Origin: an uncultured Lysobacter sp.
GTDB lineage: Bacteria; Pseudomonadota; Gammaproteobacteria; Xanthomonadales; Xanthomonadaceae
Direction of reading: 5' to 3'
NCBI GenBank assembly: GCA_902805755.1
Contig: CADCUA010000278.1
Coordinates: 1-16,101 of the forward strand
Length of the DNA stretch: 16,101 nucleotides
How positions within the stretch are numbered: position 1 is the first letter of the stretch; every line of letters starts with the position of its first letter. Position numbers and translations under genes: made by a program. This document shows positions 14,198 through 16,101 of this stretch, piece by piece. The notes beneath the pieces were generated by a model. That model made no database searches. It was not told the origin of the DNA and saw only the letters and a list, made by a program, of their open reading frames with translations.

Positions 14198-15075
14198 GCG
14201 CCGCTCCCGCCGGGCGCCTGCTCGCGGATCAGGGTGCTCCAGCGCGGGGCGCCATCGATCGAGTCGATCGCGCGGCCGGCGAGCAGCCACAGGGTCGCGG
14301 TTTCGGCGAATGCGGCAAGCAGCTCGACGTCCACATCGGTGATCGGTTCGCCAAAGCCCTGGCGATCGGCATAGACGGCGCCCAGCACCTTGTCGCGGTC
14401 GAGCAGCGGCAGGCACACGATGGTCTGCAGGCCGCCGTGGATCACGGACGCGCGGCTCGAGAGCCAGGGCTCGTTCTGCATCTTGTTCACCACCACCGGC
14501 CGGCGCTGTTCGAGCGTGCGCTGCACGGCGCCTACGCTGCCCGTGAACACGCCGCGCCCGAGTGCGCCATCGTCCGCGCCCAGGCTGGCCTTGACCGCGT
14601 AATCGCCCTCGTGCGCAAGCAGCAGGAAGCCGCGGCTGCAACCGGACAGTTCGAGCACGCCCTGCAGCACGTCATCAAGCAGGGACTCGAAGCGCGCCGC
14701 CGATGCGACCTGTCGCGTCAGGACGGCCGAACGCGCCCGACGGTCGTGCTCGCGGCCACGCATGGCATCGGCACGCTCCGCATCGAACTGGGCGAATTCG
14801 CAATGCACATCGCCCAGCCGCAACCAGCAACTGGCTGGAAGCGCCTGCTCTCGCGCCGCCATGCCGTCGACGAAGCAGCCGTTCTTGCTGCCCAGATCGA
14901 GCAGGCGCCAGAAGTCGCCTTCGAACCGCAGCTCCGCGTGCACACGCGAGACCGACGGGTCATCGAGCACGAGTTCGCACTCGGCGCTGCGCCCGATGCG
15001 CAAGCGATCGCCCGTGGAAAGCCAGCGGGGCAGGGCCGCGGCATCGGGAGGGTAGGCGATCAATCGAGCTTGCAT
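14194..15075 (-). CDS. FHA-GAF domain protein
   Basis: A 293-aa cytosolic adaptor and first gene of the signalling operon. The FHA domain (about 5-95) keeps the phosphothreonine-binding signature: LRIGRS (25-30), SVSRVHAEL (S43, R44, H46) and LDLGSKNGCFV (N65-G66). FHA domains bind phospho-Thr peptides, and the obvious ligand is the autophosphorylated kinase encoded next. A GAF domain follows (about 128-268), with LQTIVCLPLLDRDKVLGAVYADR and a final helix pair; GAF domains bind small molecules or dimerise, but no heme or cyclic-nucleotide motif is evident. The ATG 15075 start gives a complete FHA strand. No clear Shine-Dalgarno sequence precedes it. The TGA stop overlaps the GTG start of the kinase. 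Confidence 0.92.
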   Translation of the reverse strand: MQARLIAYPPDAAALPRWLSTGDRLRIGRSAECELVLDDPSVSRVHAELRFEGDFWRLLDLGSKNGCFVDGMAAREQALPASCWLRLGDVHCEFAQFDAERADAMRGREHDRRARSAVLTRQVASAARFESLLDDVLQGVLELSGCSRGFLLLAHEGDYAVKASLGADDGALGRGVFTGSVGAVQRTLEQRRPVVVNKMQNEPWLSSRASVIHGGLQTIVCLPLLDRDKVLGAVYADRQGFGEPITDVDVELLAAFAETATLWLLAGRAIDSIDGAPRWSTLIREQAPGGSGA

Positions 15076-15081
15076 GGACCC

Positions 15082-15087
15082 ATATTA
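15082..15087 (-). promoter_or_regulatory. Possible -10 element of the signalling operon
   Basis: TAATAT, close to the -10 consensus and rare in this GC-rich DNA, ends 6 bases before the FHA-GAF start codon. Transcription would then begin at or next to the ATG, giving a leaderless or nearly leaderless message, which fits the lack of a ribosome site. The hexamer 17 bases upstream (CTGCAC) matches only two of six -35 positions, so support is limited. Confidence 0.25.
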
Positions 15088-15201
15088 GTGCGGCAGCCGC
15101 GGCCGTGCAGGCACGTGTTTCTCACGTCGGGATGACGATGCCAGAGCGTGCCCGGCTGCGTGCATGGGACAGCGATCGACACGCAGCGACCCCGGAAACG
15201 A

Positions 15202-15226
15202 CGCATCCGCCACGAGGGCGGATGCG
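15202..15226 (-). terminator. Hairpin terminator downstream of the secreted unknown protein
   Basis: CGCATCCGCC and GGCGGATGCG form a perfect 10-bp stem with a 5-base loop, 45 bases after the stop of the gene at 15272. On the minus strand the stem is followed by TCGTTTCC, a poor T-run. Position between two same-strand genes supports a terminator that separates the right-edge gene from the FHA operon. The other bases of the 15076-15271 gap show only the possible -10 described at 15082. Confidence 0.6.
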
Positions 15227-15271
15227 AGAGTTCAACCATGCGATGCAGGAGATGCGGGCAGGCTGCTTGTT

Positions 15272-16096
15272 TCAGTGTCCGAAATCGCGCAGGTAGGCCA
15301 CGCTGAAACGCAGCGTCGCCGCCCCCGCAGCCAGTTCACCCGCCTGGTTGACCGTGTCGCGTGCGGAACGCCATTCGTCGGTGATGTGCGTGCCGCCACG
15401 TTCGTAGGCCCGCGCGCGGAGCGCATCGATGCTGGAGATCGCCGTTGCGTAGTCAGCCCGTGCCACGGCTGCCTGAGTTGAATCCAGCAGGTCGTCGAAC
15501 GCGGCCTGCTCAGCAGTCGGCAGCGTACCGACGCGGCCACGCAGGTAGCTGATCTTCTCGCTGATGACATCGCCGGTCGCGCGCAGATCGGTCACGATCA
15601 GGAACTGCGAGAAACCGCCGTAGGTGCCACGCGCACGCACGCTGCCCTGGGCGATCTCGTCAGTGACATCGCGGAACTGGCCGTTGAGGGGCGCTTTCAA
15701 CAGACGGAACGAGCTGCCGACGGTGTAGGGGAGCGCGTGGGTATGGATTTCGACGCGGCCGGTGTCGCGGAAGCTCAGCCCGCCGCCTTGCGGCGGCTCG
15801 ATCGTAATCAGCAGCGGCAGCGCGCTGGACAGTTGCGTCAGGTTCGCGTCGGGCAGACGCGAAGCGAGCGCGGCAACGTCGACACGTTCGGCGGTGATGC
15901 CGATGCTCGATGCGCTGAGCCCGGTCGCATCCTGGAACACAAGTGTCAGGTCGGCCAGCGTAGATCCCGGCAGTCCGATACGGGCATGGGCTACGTTGCC
16001 CGATGCTTCCACCGACACGGGAAGCGCCTGCGCGCTCACCACGCCATTTGCAGTCAGCGCACCCGCCGCGCACAGAATCGCGGCCATCCAGCTCAT
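15272..16096 (-). CDS. Secreted protein of unknown function
   Basis: A 274-aa exported protein I cannot assign with confidence; it resembles secreted hypothetical proteins of xanthomonads and might fall in a DUF such as DUF6689. The first 22-24 residues are a signal peptide (hydrophobic core, then VSAQA) with no lipobox Cys at the cleavage site. The mature N-terminal half (25-165) is rich in short beta strands (VEASGNVAHARIGLPGS; LLITIEPPQGGGLSFRDTG; VEIHTHALPYT; YGGFSQFLIVTD), suggesting a beta-sandwich. The last 100 residues are helical (KISYLRGRVGTLPTAEQAAF, then repeated Ala/Asp-rich helices). The ATG lies 5 bases from the window edge, so its ribosome site is mostly outside, though the signal peptide supports this start. 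It is closed by a hairpin at 15202 and is probably not part of the FHA operon. Confidence 0.82.
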   Translation of the reverse strand: MSWMAAILCAAGALTANGVVSAQALPVSVEASGNVAHARIGLPGSTLADLTLVFQDATGLSASSIGITAERVDVAALASRLPDANLTQLSSALPLLITIEPPQGGGLSFRDTGRVEIHTHALPYTVGSSFRLLKAPLNGQFRDVTDEIAQGSVRARGTYGGFSQFLIVTDLRATGDVISEKISYLRGRVGTLPTAEQAAFDDLLDSTQAAVARADYATAISSIDALRARAYERGGTHITDEWRSARDTVNQAGELAAGAATLRFSVAYLRDFGH

Positions 16097-16101
16097 CTTT
16101 G

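Noticed and set aside
14198..14641. A 148-residue N-terminal extension of the Ser/Thr kinase frame
   Set aside because: The extension overlaps the FHA-GAF gene and is Arg-rich without a domain. The GTG at 14197 has a GGGAG site and a GTGA stop-start overlap, and begins the protein just before the kinase fold.
1..16101. CRISPR arrays, tRNA/rRNA genes, transposases, integrases or phage genes
   Set aside because: None was seen: no regularly spaced direct repeats, no cloverleaf-like segment in the short gaps, and no mobile-element protein motifs in any convincing frame.

Overview
The window looks like chromosomal DNA from a high-GC gammaproteobacterium of the Xanthomonadales (Lysobacteraceae/Xanthomonadaceae; a Lysobacter- or Luteimonas-like genome would fit). 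The reasons are the N-terminus of the Dxs protein ([10 protein letters not shown]), the strong GC bias that opens very long antisense frames, and the family mix: TraB/GumN-type tail, secreted subtilase, FHA/STPK signalling. This placement comes from recall of family features, not from a search. Everything except a 52-codon gene tail at the left edge lies on the minus strand. I see no tRNA, rRNA, insertion sequence, CRISPR array or integrase. No gap between genes exceeds about 200 bases.

Left part (1-6720), housekeeping and unknown genes. The plus-strand tail of a probable TraB/GumN-family protein (2-160) converges on dxs (210-2114) across an 11-bp hairpin. Upstream of dxs, reading leftwards, come an unrecognised three-part protein (2299-3480), a stand-alone HNH nuclease (3576-4250), a large acyl-CoA dehydrogenase of the DmdC/FadE5-like class (4343-6133), and a small lipoprotein with an LEA14-like domain (6247-6720). 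These look like separate units rather than one operon.

Middle (6787-9475): a secreted S8 subtilase with an intact catalytic triad and a C-terminal tail of S-layer-homology-like modules, closed by a clear intrinsic terminator. Its leader DNA carries two symmetric elements.

Right-centre (9476-15075): a compact four-gene signalling operon, transcribed leftwards. In order it holds an FHA-GAF protein, a membrane Ser/Thr kinase with a TolB/FlgO-like domain and TPR tail, a sensor-less soluble histidine kinase, and a NarL/FixJ response regulator. The first two genes overlap in a GTGA and the second and third are 2 nt apart, so the four products are probably made together. The arrangement suggests a Ser/Thr kinase branch feeding a two-component branch that ends in transcription. 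This is the most interesting system in the window. Right edge (15272-16096): a secreted protein of unknown function, separated from the operon by a perfect hairpin.
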